Source: Clostridia bacterium (lineage in GTDB: Bacteria > Bacillota > Clostridia > Christensenellales > Borkfalkiaceae). From it: a stretch of DNA of 35,989 nt. Numbering within the stretch: the stretch's first letter is position 1; each line of letters begins with the position of its first letter. Location of the stretch: NCBI GenBank assembly GCA_017886545.1, contig JAGHJS010000046.1, positions 86,400-122,388 on the forward strand, written 5' to 3'. The notes under the pieces are model-generated. The model worked only from the letters and a program-made list of their open reading frames with translations. It ran no database searches and had not been told where the DNA came from. The position numbers and the translations under genes are program-made. Positions 30,931 to 35,989 of the stretch are shown here, one piece after another.

Positions 30931-32367
30931 TTATACGCGCACGTTACCGCTCACGCCAAGCTCTTCTGCATGCTCCGCCAGGATCGGGTCGATCTCTGCG
31001 GTCAGGAACTCCTCCACCTGTGCGGGCGCTCGCCCGATAAACTTCTTCGCGTCCAGAATTTCGCCCAACCGATCGCGTACGGGAGCGAACATCGCGTCAC
31101 CCTTGATGAGGTCGATCAGGTCGTTGTCCTTGCCGTCGATCTTGACGTGCTCCGCCGCTTTCATGGAAAGGGTGCGGATACGCTCGTGCAGCTCCTGCCT
31201 GTCTCCGCCCGCCTTGACGCATTCCATCATGATGTTTTCGGTCGCCATGAACGGCAGCTCAGCCGCGATATGTTTGGCGATGACCTTTTCGTACACGACA
31301 AGGTTTTCGGAAATATTCAGATACAGGTTGAGGATGGCATCCACCGAAAGGAACGCCTGCGCAATAACGATGCGCTTGTTCGCACTGTCGTCCAGCGTCC
31401 GCTCAAACCACTGCGTGGATGCCGTGACCGCGCAGTTGACGGGAAGGCTGAGAACGTACCGCGCCAGCGACCCCATGCGCTCGCTGCGCATCGGGTTGCG
31501 CTTGTACGCCATGGCGGAAGAACCGATCTGATGCTTTTCAAACGGTTCTTCGATCTCCTTCATGTTCTGCAAGAGGCGGATGTCGTTCGAGAAACGATAG
31601 CAGCTCTGCGCGATCTGCGAAAGCACGCACAGCACGTTGTAATCGAACTTGCGCGGATAGGTCTGCCCCGTCACGCCATACACTTTTTCGTACCCGAGTT
31701 TAGCAACGACGCGCTTTTCAAGTTCCTTCACCTTTTCGCCGTCGCCGTCAAAAAGGTCGAGGAAGCTCGCCTGCGTCCCCGTCGTCCCCTTCACGCCGCG
31801 CAGCTTTACCGTGTTTTGCAGATCTTTCAGGCTGCGGTAATCCATGGCGAGATCGGAGAGCCAGAGCGTGGCGCGCTTTCCCACCGTAGTGAGCTGCGCA
31901 GGCTGCAGGTGCGTGAACCCGAGCGTCGGCAGCGCCTTATACTTGCGGGCAAATTTTTGCAGCTTGTCCATGACGTTGACGAGCTTTTTTTCGACCATTC
32001 TGAGCGCGTCGTCGATGATCATGATCTCCGCATTATCGGTGACATAGCAGGAAGTCGCTCCCAAATGGATGATGGGCTTCGCCGAAGGCGCAAGTTTGCC
32101 GAACGCTTTAACGTGCGCCATCACGTCGTGCCGCACTTCGTTTTCGAATTTGCGGGCGTCCTCATAGTTTATATCTTCCGCATGCGCCTTCATTTCGGCG
32201 ATCTGCTCTTCCGTGATGTTCAGCCCGAGCTCTTTTTCAGATTCGGCAAGCGCGATCCACAGCCTGCGCCAGAGCCTGAATTTTTTGTCGTCTGAAAAAT
32301 TTTCCGCCATTTCGCGGCTCGCATAACGGCTGAGCAGCGGATTTTCGTAAACGCTCGTATCGGTCAT
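30931..32367 (-). CDS. purB: Adenylosuccinate lyase
   Basis: 478 residues, matching the longer (animal-like) PurB subtype. The fumarase/aspartase superfamily motifs are visible: IIHLGATSCYVTDN, the catalytic-base His153 in GFTHLQPAQ, TGTQASF, and the signature GSSAMAYKRNPMRSE with the mobile-loop Ser283/284. The usual signature has Pro where this has Ala (SSAMPYKRNP), as in the animal-like subtype. It makes fumarate from SAICAR (purine synthesis) and from adenylosuccinate (AMP synthesis). AGGAGAT precedes the ATG. It stands alone: no other pur genes are near, and no purine riboswitch fits in the roughly 80-nt leader space. Confidence 0.96.
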   Translation of the reverse strand: MTDTSVYENPLLSRYASREMAENFSDDKKFRLWRRLWIALAESEKELGLNITEEQIAEMKAHAEDINYEDARKFENEVRHDVMAHVKAFGKLAPSAKPIIHLGATSCYVTDNAEIMIIDDALRMVEKKLVNVMDKLQKFARKYKALPTLGFTHLQPAQLTTVGKRATLWLSDLAMDYRSLKDLQNTVKLRGVKGTTGTQASFLDLFDGDGEKVKELEKRVVAKLGYEKVYGVTGQTYPRKFDYNVLCVLSQIAQSCYRFSNDIRLLQNMKEIEEPFEKHQIGSSAMAYKRNPMRSERMGSLARYVLSLPVNCAVTASTQWFERTLDDSANKRIVIAQAFLSVDAILNLYLNISENLVVYEKVIAKHIAAELPFMATENIMMECVKAGGDRQELHERIRTLSMKAAEHVKIDGKDNDLIDLIKGDAMFAPVRDRLGEILDAKKFIGRAPAQVEEFLTAEIDPILAEHAEELGVSGNVRV

Positions 32368-32428
32368 GATTATCTCCTGTTTCGGAATGTTCTATTCACG
32401 GCGCAAAACACAGCGCGCGCCGCCGCGC

Positions 32429-32449
32429 AAAAAAGGAGCAACTTACTCC
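32429..32449 (-). terminator. Terminator after the YdbC-like gene
   Basis: Short stem GGAGTA-AGT-TGCTCC (with one G-T pair) followed by TTTTTT on the minus strand. Confidence 0.65.
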
Positions 32450-32466
32450 GTCGCCCCTCGTTCCGT

Positions 32467-32688
32467 TCAGATGTCCGCCTTTTCAAGCAGTTCCTTCAGC
32501 GTCTTGATCTCATCCTGCGAAAGCGTGATGCCTTTCCCCATCCGGTCATGCGTTTCATTCCATGTACGGATATCATAGACCGGCTCGCGGTCATTCCAGC
32601 TGACGATGTTCAGCTCCTTCTTCCAGCCGTTCCCCGTGTCACCGAGCTCGCCCACTTTTTCGACGATCTCATATTTGAGTTCTGCCAT
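32467..32688 (-). CDS. YdbC/PC4-like small nucleic-acid-binding protein
   Basis: 73 residues. KYEIVEKVGELGDTGNGWKK, LNIVSWNDREPVYDIRTW and MGKGITLSQDEIKTL match the bacterial YdbC group of the PC4 (transcription coactivator p15) fold, which binds single-stranded DNA or RNA. Length is normal for the group. A promoter (TTTACT-17-TATACT) and a terminator make it monocistronic. The physiological role of YdbC is not established. Confidence 0.88.
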   Translation of the reverse strand: MAELKYEIVEKVGELGDTGNGWKKELNIVSWNDREPVYDIRTWNETHDRMGKGITLSQDEIKTLKELLEKADI

Positions 32689-32728
32689 ATCGTCCTCCGT
32701 CCGCCTTGCGGAAAAAATTAGTGTTTTC

Positions 32729-32757
32729 AGTATAACATATCCTGCGGCAAAAGTAAA
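32729..32757 (-). promoter_or_regulatory. Promoter of the YdbC-like gene
   Basis: TTTACT, 17 nt, TATACT on the minus strand, about 40 nt upstream of the ATG, which has a GGAGG ribosome-binding site. Confidence 0.6.
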
Positions 32758-32768
32758 GAAGTTCCGCC

Positions 32769-32954
32769 TTACTTTCCATTGCTTTTTTGCCCCGTCTCCC
32801 CGTATATGCCGTCAATACGGATAACGGCATCGTCGCGTATGTCGAGGCATTTCCCGCAATTATCGCAGACTTTCGACGGATCGAGGTCGCACATTTCGCA
32901 CTCCAGGCACCCTATGCAGTCCCTGTCATACAGCACACATTTCTGCACTTCCAT
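32769..32954 (-). CDS. Small Cys-rich protein, ferredoxin-like cysteine pattern
   Basis: 61 residues with eight cysteines at 6, 13, 16, 19, 22, 30, 33 and 36. CIGCLEC and CDNCGKC resemble the CxxCxxC halves of [4Fe-4S] ferredoxins or zinc ribbons. The remainder is short and acidic (KCLDIRDDAVIRIDGIYGE). I do not recognise a named family. The strong GGGAGGAAAAA ribosome-binding site and the conserved-looking Cys spacing support a real gene. It is divergent from lexA, with about 115 bp between starts, and a possible minus-strand -10 (TATAAA) overlaps the SOS-type box. A metal-cluster or metal-sensing role is only inferred. Confidence 0.72.
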   Translation of the reverse strand: MEVQKCVLYDRDCIGCLECEMCDLDPSKVCDNCGKCLDIRDDAVIRIDGIYGETGQKSNGK

Positions 32955-33003
32955 TTTTTCCTCCCGATACGATCGGACCGATCAAAATTTTTTGATTTTT
33001 TAT

Positions 33004-33015
33004 AAACATTTGTTT
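33004..33015. promoter_or_regulatory. Candidate SOS box (LexA operator)
   Basis: AAACATTTGTTT has the inverted core AAC-N4-GTT of the Firmicutes LexA box (GAAC-N4-GTTC), with both outer bases changed. It touches the lexA -35 (33014-33019), where repression would be expected, and overlaps a possible -10 for the divergent Cys-rich gene. Confidence 0.55.
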
Positions 33016-33042
33016 GCGTTTCTGCACCGTCTGTGGTATAAT
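33014..33042 (+). promoter_or_regulatory. Sigma-A promoter of lexA
   Basis: TTGCGT, 17 nt, TATAAT on the plus strand. +1 is near 33049, just before the GGAGGTG ribosome-binding site. Confidence 0.82.
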
Positions 33043-33069
33043 AGAACCAAACAGGAGGTGTCCGTCGTC

Positions 33070-33660
33070 ATGTCTGAAAAAAGCCGCAACAAAATGCAAG
33101 CCGTACTGAACTTTATAAACGAATACAACGCCGAATACGGCTATTCGCCCACGGTACGGGAAATTTGCACAAAACTGGACATCAAGTCGACTGCCTCCGC
33201 TTATTATTACATGGAAAAGCTGAACGAGGAAGGACTGCTCTCAAAGTCACCGAACAAAAACAGAGCGGTAAACTTCCGCAAAAACGCCTCCGTCAACATT
33301 CCCCTTATCGGTACCGTTACCGCGGGGCAGCCCATCTTCGCCTATGAAAACTATGAGGACTATTACTCTTTCCCTGCGGGAAGTTTCCGCGGGAACGATC
33401 TGTTCATGCTCAACGTAGTCGGAACCAGCATGATCAACGCCGGCATCTTCGACGGCGACAAAATCGTCGTGCGCAAACAGGCGACCGCCGAGAACGGCGA
33501 GATCGTCGTCGCCCTCATCGATGACAGCGCTACGGTAAAGCGCTTCTATAAGCGCGACGGGCATTTTGTGCTCCACCCCGAGAACGACGCGATGGACGAC
33601 ATCATCGTTGACGAGGTAAGCATCCTCGGCAGAGTCGTCGGATTGGTGCGCAGCTTCTGA
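33070..33660 (+). CDS. lexA: SOS repressor/autopeptidase LexA
   Basis: 196 residues from the ATG at 33070, with GGAGGTG upstream; the longer open frame to the left is not used. The N-terminal winged helix covers about residues 1-65 (SPTVREICTKLDIKSTASAYYYMEKL). The cleavage site Ala85-Gly86 is in GTVTAGQP. The catalytic Ser120 is in VVGTSMINAGIFDGD and Lys157 is in SATVKRFYK. RecA filaments trigger self-cleavage, which releases SOS genes; recN lies elsewhere in this window. It is autoregulated, judging from the SOS-type box at its promoter, and has its own terminator. Confidence 0.96.
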   Translation: MSEKSRNKMQAVLNFINEYNAEYGYSPTVREICTKLDIKSTASAYYYMEKLNEEGLLSKSPNKNRAVNFRKNASVNIPLIGTVTAGQPIFAYENYEDYYSFPAGSFRGNDLFMLNVVGTSMINAGIFDGDKIVVRKQATAENGEIVVALIDDSATVKRFYKRDGHFVLHPENDAMDDIIVDEVSILGRVVGLVRSF

Positions 33661-33679
33661 ATCCGAAACTTGTTTTTTA

Positions 33680-33705
33680 CGCGCGGGATACCCCGCGCGT
33701 TTTTT
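33680..33705 (+). terminator. Terminator of lexA
   Basis: Perfect 8-bp stem CGCGCGGG-ATAC-CCCGCGCG followed by TTTTTTC on the plus strand. The opposite strand has no T-tract, so it mainly serves lexA. Confidence 0.9.
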
Positions 33706-34821
33706 CTACCCTTCGTAATGCGCGGCGACCTTTTTCAACAGCTCACGCACCGGCAGATGCTGCGGGCACGCACGTTCGCATTTTCCGCACCCGATGCAAG
33801 CGCTCGCGGCACCGAATTTTTTTGAATATGTATTGTAGTATTGTTTTTGCAGGCTGTATCCGCCCTTGTTGGAAAGCTGTTCGTTGTTGAACAGTGAAAA
33901 ATATTCGGGGATCGCGATGTGCGCAGGGCATCCCTCCGTGCAGTAACGGCAGCCCGTACAGGGTATGGTCGCCGCGGAGGAAAGGATCCGCGTCGCCTCC
34001 CGTAAAAGTTCGGTCTCCTCTTTGCCGAGCGGGCGGAACTCCCGCATGTACTGTATGTTATCCGTCAGCTGGGCAAGATCGGACATTCCGCTGAGGACCA
34101 TGACGACGTTTTCCAGCCCCGCCGCAAAACGGATCGCCCAGGACGCCAGCGACCAGTCGGGGTGCGCCTGTGCAAACAGCTCTTTCACGGACCGCGGAAC
34201 GCGGACAAGGCTCCCGCCTTTGACAGGCTCCATGACAATGATCTGCTTGCCGTGGCGGACCGCTGTTTCATGGCACAGGCGGGACTGGATCCCCGCGTCC
34301 TCCCAGTCCAGATAATTGATCTGCAGTTGGACGTAGTCGACCTCCGGATGCTCGGTCAGGATCTCATCCAGCACGGCAGCGCGGTCATGGAATGAAAACC
34401 CGATCTTTTTGACGATCCCCTGCCGCTTCAGGTCGGAAACAAATTCAAAGCTTTTGAACTTTTTCGCCTTTGCATAATTCTCCGTCCCGAGATTGTGCAA
34501 AAGATAAACGTCGAAATACCCTGCCCCCGTCCGCTCCAGCTGCTCAGCAAAGATACGTTTCTGATCATCCTGCGCTTTTAGAAGCATCGTCGGCAGTTTG
34601 CTGGTCACCGAAAAACTTTCGCGCGGATGGCGATCCACCAAAACTTTTTTTACGGCTGTTTCACTGACGCCGTCATGATACATATAGGCTGTATCAAAAT
34701 ACGTAAAGCCGTGCGCCAGGAAAGTGTCCGCCATTCCGCATACCTGTTCATAGTCTATGCTTTTCGGATCGTTTTCCACTTTTAACGGAAGCCGCATCAG
34801 ACCGAAACCAAGTTTTTTCAC
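33706..34821 (-). CDS. Aldo/keto reductase with two [4Fe-4S] ferredoxin motifs
   Basis: 371 residues starting at a GTG (34821) with AAGGAG upstream. Residues of about 1-275 form the AKR barrel with the tetrad Asp43 and Tyr48 (YFDTAYMYHD), Lys75 (SVTSKLP) and His109 (VYLLHNL). The C-terminal third adds two cluster motifs: CTGCRYCTEGCP near residue 295 and CIGCGKCERACP near residue 345. Such proteins are widespread in anaerobic Firmicutes, and their substrates and electron partners are largely unknown. It lies 12 nt after the DUF1893 gene, so they are co-transcribed. Confidence 0.94.
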   Translation of the reverse strand: MKKLGFGLMRLPLKVENDPKSIDYEQVCGMADTFLAHGFTYFDTAYMYHDGVSETAVKKVLVDRHPRESFSVTSKLPTMLLKAQDDQKRIFAEQLERTGAGYFDVYLLHNLGTENYAKAKKFKSFEFVSDLKRQGIVKKIGFSFHDRAAVLDEILTEHPEVDYVQLQINYLDWEDAGIQSRLCHETAVRHGKQIIVMEPVKGGSLVRVPRSVKELFAQAHPDWSLASWAIRFAAGLENVVMVLSGMSDLAQLTDNIQYMREFRPLGKEETELLREATRILSSAATIPCTGCRYCTEGCPAHIAIPEYFSLFNNEQLSNKGGYSLQKQYYNTYSKKFGAASACIGCGKCERACPQHLPVRELLKKVAAHYEG

Positions 34822-34833
34822 GTTTCTTTCTCC

Positions 34834-35286
34834 TTACCGCTTGCCTCGCAGTTCATCCGCTTTGCGCCGAAGTGCGGCGTATGCCTCAGCCGGATCGGCG
34901 ATCCCTTGCACCGCAAGCTCCATCGGGCAAGACCCTGTTCCCGCACGGTTTCGGACCCCCTCCGTCAACGTACTGTACTCGGCTGCTATCCCGTGTTCCG
35001 ACAAAACAGAAACCGCTCCTTTGCTCATGACCGCACCGTAAACGGCGCGCACACCCAACCGAACAAACAGGAACGCCGCCGCTCTGCCGACAATCTTATC
35101 CGCAGCAGAGTATCCGGTATGATCCGCGCCGTCTTCAAGCAGTTCCAGAAGCGGAAATATGCCCCGCTGATATTTTTCGATCAGATCGGCGTCACGGCAC
35201 AGAACAACGCTCGCGCCGCACTGCTCCAAATGGATACGGGCATTGTCAAGATCTGCGCCTCCCGCCTCATGCCGCGGTTCTTTCAT
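34834..35286 (-). CDS. DUF1893 domain protein
   Basis: 150 residues, preceded by GGAGAGG. The pattern LDNARIHLEQCGASVVLCRD, GYSAADKIVGRAAAFLFVRLGVRAV split across strands, AEYSTLTEGVRNRAGTGSCPME and DPAEAYAALRRK matches the DUF1893 family. The family has no established biochemical role, though it resembles a small deaminase-like fold. It is the first gene of a pair with the Fe-S aldo/keto reductase. No convincing promoter was found; the gap to the divergent tRNA-Leu is about 115 bp. Confidence 0.85.
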   Translation of the reverse strand: MKEPRHEAGGADLDNARIHLEQCGASVVLCRDADLIEKYQRGIFPLLELLEDGADHTGYSAADKIVGRAAAFLFVRLGVRAVYGAVMSKGAVSVLSEHGIAAEYSTLTEGVRNRAGTGSCPMELAVQGIADPAEAYAALRRKADELRGKR

Positions 35287-35355
35287 GTACCTCTCCTTTT
35301 CTCTGAAAGATGATTAAATCTTATCCGCCAAGATAAAAATATATGGCAGATTCGC

Positions 35356-35384
35356 TTGCCAAACGTTTGGTTTTATATTATAAT
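35356..35384 (+). promoter_or_regulatory. Promoter of tRNA-Leu, with palindrome CCAAACGTTTGG
   Basis: TTGCCA (35356-35361), 17 nt, TATAAT (35379-35384) on the plus strand. A perfect 12-bp palindrome CCAAACGTTTGG (35359-35370) overlaps the -35 and lies between this gene and the divergent DUF1893 gene. Confidence 0.78.
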
Positions 35385-35401
35385 TGATAAGAATTGCATA
35401 C

Positions 35402-35488
35402 GCCGCTGTGGTGAAATTGGCAGACGCGCTGGACTCAAAATCCAGTGGTAGCGATACCGTGTCGGTTCGAGTCCGACCAGCGGCACCA
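35402..35488 (+). tRNA. tRNA-Leu (anticodon CAA)
   Basis: 87 nt including an encoded CCA, with the long variable arm of a class II tRNA. Acceptor stem GCCGCTG / CAGCGGC, anticodon arm CTGGA-CTCAAAA-TCCAG giving CAA (reads TTG), and T arm GTCGG-TTCGAGT-CCGAC. It has its own promoter and a strong terminator. Confidence 0.97.
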
Positions 35489-35659
35489 ACAAAAAAACAT
35501 GCCCCTTGCGGGTGTGTTTTTTTGTTGACGGCGTTGCGGCGGTTCGACCGTGAGCCCGCTTTTGCGACACAACGTTCCGTTACTCCGCGCGGGCGGGGTT
35601 CGGCGAGGAGCCACGGCGACGAGCTTTGCGCCTGCCGCAAGCCCCGACCAGCGGCACCA
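35473..35659 (+). repeat. Direct repeat of the tRNA-Leu 3' end (16 bp), 171 bp apart
   Basis: CCGACCAGCGGCACCA is present at 35473-35488 (end of the tRNA, including CCA) and exactly again at 35644-35659. The sequence between is G+C-rich without a convincing gene. A duplicated tRNA 3' end is the usual footprint of tyrosine-recombinase integration (attL/attR), here probably a remnant since only about 155 bp lies between. No integrase is in view. Confidence 0.6.
35487..35527 (+). terminator. Terminator of tRNA-Leu
   Basis: A long hairpin starts at the CCA end: CAACAAAAAAACA pairs with TGTTTTTTTGTTG around a GC core (GCCC...GGGT). The T7 run provides the termination tract. Confidence 0.85.
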
Positions 35660-35729
35660 GACTGTACCAAATTGAACCGCTTTGCCTGCTTATCGGGCGG
35701 CGGGCTTCAAAACACAGTACCCATTTTGC

Positions 35730-35759
35730 AAAAGCCTCGCCCGTAAGGACGGGGCTTTT
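35730..35759. terminator. Hairpin with flanking A/T runs
   Basis: AAAAGCC pairs with GGCTTTT and CCGT with ACGG around an AAGG loop, with a four-base bulge. The T4 runs are short on both strands, so termination strength and direction are uncertain. It lies downstream of the minus-strand promoter at 35821-35849. Confidence 0.5.
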
Positions 35760-35820
35760 CGCTCCCCCCCTGAAAGACAGCCGTTGCTCCGAAAAACTTC
35801 CGAGTATAACGATCCCGATC

Positions 35821-35849
35821 ATTATATCAAAAAAACGCAGCAAAAGCAA
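35821..35849 (-). promoter_or_regulatory. Orphan sigma-A-like promoter
   Basis: TTGCTT, 17 nt, TATAAT on the minus strand, with +1 near 35814. No start codon with a Shine-Dalgarno follows closely, so the transcript may be a small RNA or an unrecognised short gene. Confidence 0.5.
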
Positions 35850-35895
35850 GAAAGAACACACCATCTGTCCTTTTATAAATTCCGCAGGCAGAAAG

Positions 35896-35924
35896 AAAAA
35901 ACCACCGGAATCCGGTGGTTTTTT
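35896..35924. terminator. Strong bidirectional terminator near the right edge
   Basis: A6-ACCACCGG-AAT-CCGGTGGT-T6 is nearly a perfect palindrome and would work on either strand. It probably ends a gene lying beyond the right edge, on the minus strand. Confidence 0.8.
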
Positions 35925-35989
35925 GTGATTTGTGAACGAAAAGGCTACACGCATCAGTCTTTATATTGCCTATATAATATCAAATTGCA

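Larger units (their letters stand above)
35528..35989. other. Right-end intergenic region without a convincing protein gene
   Basis: The first part (35528-35640) is G+C-rich, followed by the second copy of the tRNA-Leu 3' end. Several open frames exist on both strands, but they cross tRNA-derived or hairpin sequence and lack good starts. The region holds a minus-strand promoter, two hairpins and an A+T-rich right edge. Confidence 0.6.

Noticed and set aside
30919-32295. Long plus-strand open frame opposite purB
   Set aside because: It is antisense to a complete PurB, with no ribosome-binding site and no recognisable domain.
35314-35670. Minus-strand open frame across tRNA-Leu and its terminator
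   Set aside because: It translates the tRNA complement and hairpin sequence, so it is not a gene.
1-35989. CRISPR arrays, insertion sequences, prophage or a defence island
   Set aside because: No regularly spaced repeats, transposase, integrase, Cas, toxin-antitoxin or phage structural genes were recognised; the gene set is mostly housekeeping.

Overview
The window looks like chromosomal DNA of a spore-forming, anaerobic member of the Clostridia (Firmicutes/Bacillota). The evidence is a SpoIVB sporulation peptidase behind recN, a Firmicutes-type large SRP RNA with an Alu domain, an IspH protein fused to ribosomal-protein-S1 domains (a clostridial arrangement), a LexA regulator, and canonical sigma-A promoters with strong Shine-Dalgarno sites. 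Base composition is close to half G+C. A Christensenellales-like gut lineage is possible, but this is inference only. Nearly all protein genes lie on the minus strand. The plus-strand genes are two tRNAs, the SRP RNA and lexA.

Layout, left to right. 1-3013: a GH42 beta-galactosidase followed by a GH3 glycosidase that runs off the left edge. 3256-5396: a YitT-type membrane protein and an SLC13/ArsB-like anion permease, each with its own promoter and terminator. 5512-9616: nadK, argR, recN and spoIVB, with a sigma-G-like promoter before spoIVB. 9726-11609: htpG. 11669-15437: an operon starting with a chorismate mutase (AroH)-CMP kinase fusion, then plsC, then ispH-S1. 15504-16727: a BaiN/HI0933-type flavoprotein. 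16781-21658: a sodium-pump decarboxylase operon with two kinds of carboxyltransferase (an acyl-CoA type and a pyruvate/oxaloacetate type) around one biotin carrier, OadG and OadB. 21915-21989: tRNA-Arg(CCT), followed by three 11-bp iterons. 22160-26877: a heterodimeric ABC exporter, a 4-OT-like tautomerase and an Mrp ATPase. 27032-27300: SRP RNA. 27344-29026: an SDR oxidoreductase and a ZIP metal transporter. 29140-30782: a two-gene SufC-SufB(D)-like Fe-S scaffold pair. 30931-32954: purB, a YdbC/PC4-like gene and a Cys-rich mini-ferredoxin-like gene. 33070-33660: lexA with an SOS-type box at its promoter. 33706-35286: a [4Fe-4S] aldo/keto reductase and a DUF1893 protein. 35402-35488: tRNA-Leu(CAA), followed by about 500 bp without a convincing protein gene that contains an exact 16-bp copy of the tRNA 3' end.

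Together the genes describe an anaerobe relying on Fe-S enzymes (SufBC-like pair, Mrp, IspH, ferredoxin-type reductase), on biotin- and Na+-coupled carboxyl-group metabolism, and on glycoside degradation. The observations most worth following are the AroH-CMP kinase fusion, the dual-carboxyltransferase Na+ pump operon whose acyl-CoA-type subunit has altered oxyanion-hole motifs, the minimal SufBC pair, the apparently leaderless nadK transcript, the tRNA-Leu 3'-end duplication, and the Cys-rich small gene that shares a possible SOS box with lexA. I found no CRISPR array, rRNA, insertion sequence or prophage, and nothing that is clearly an undescribed defence or mobile system.
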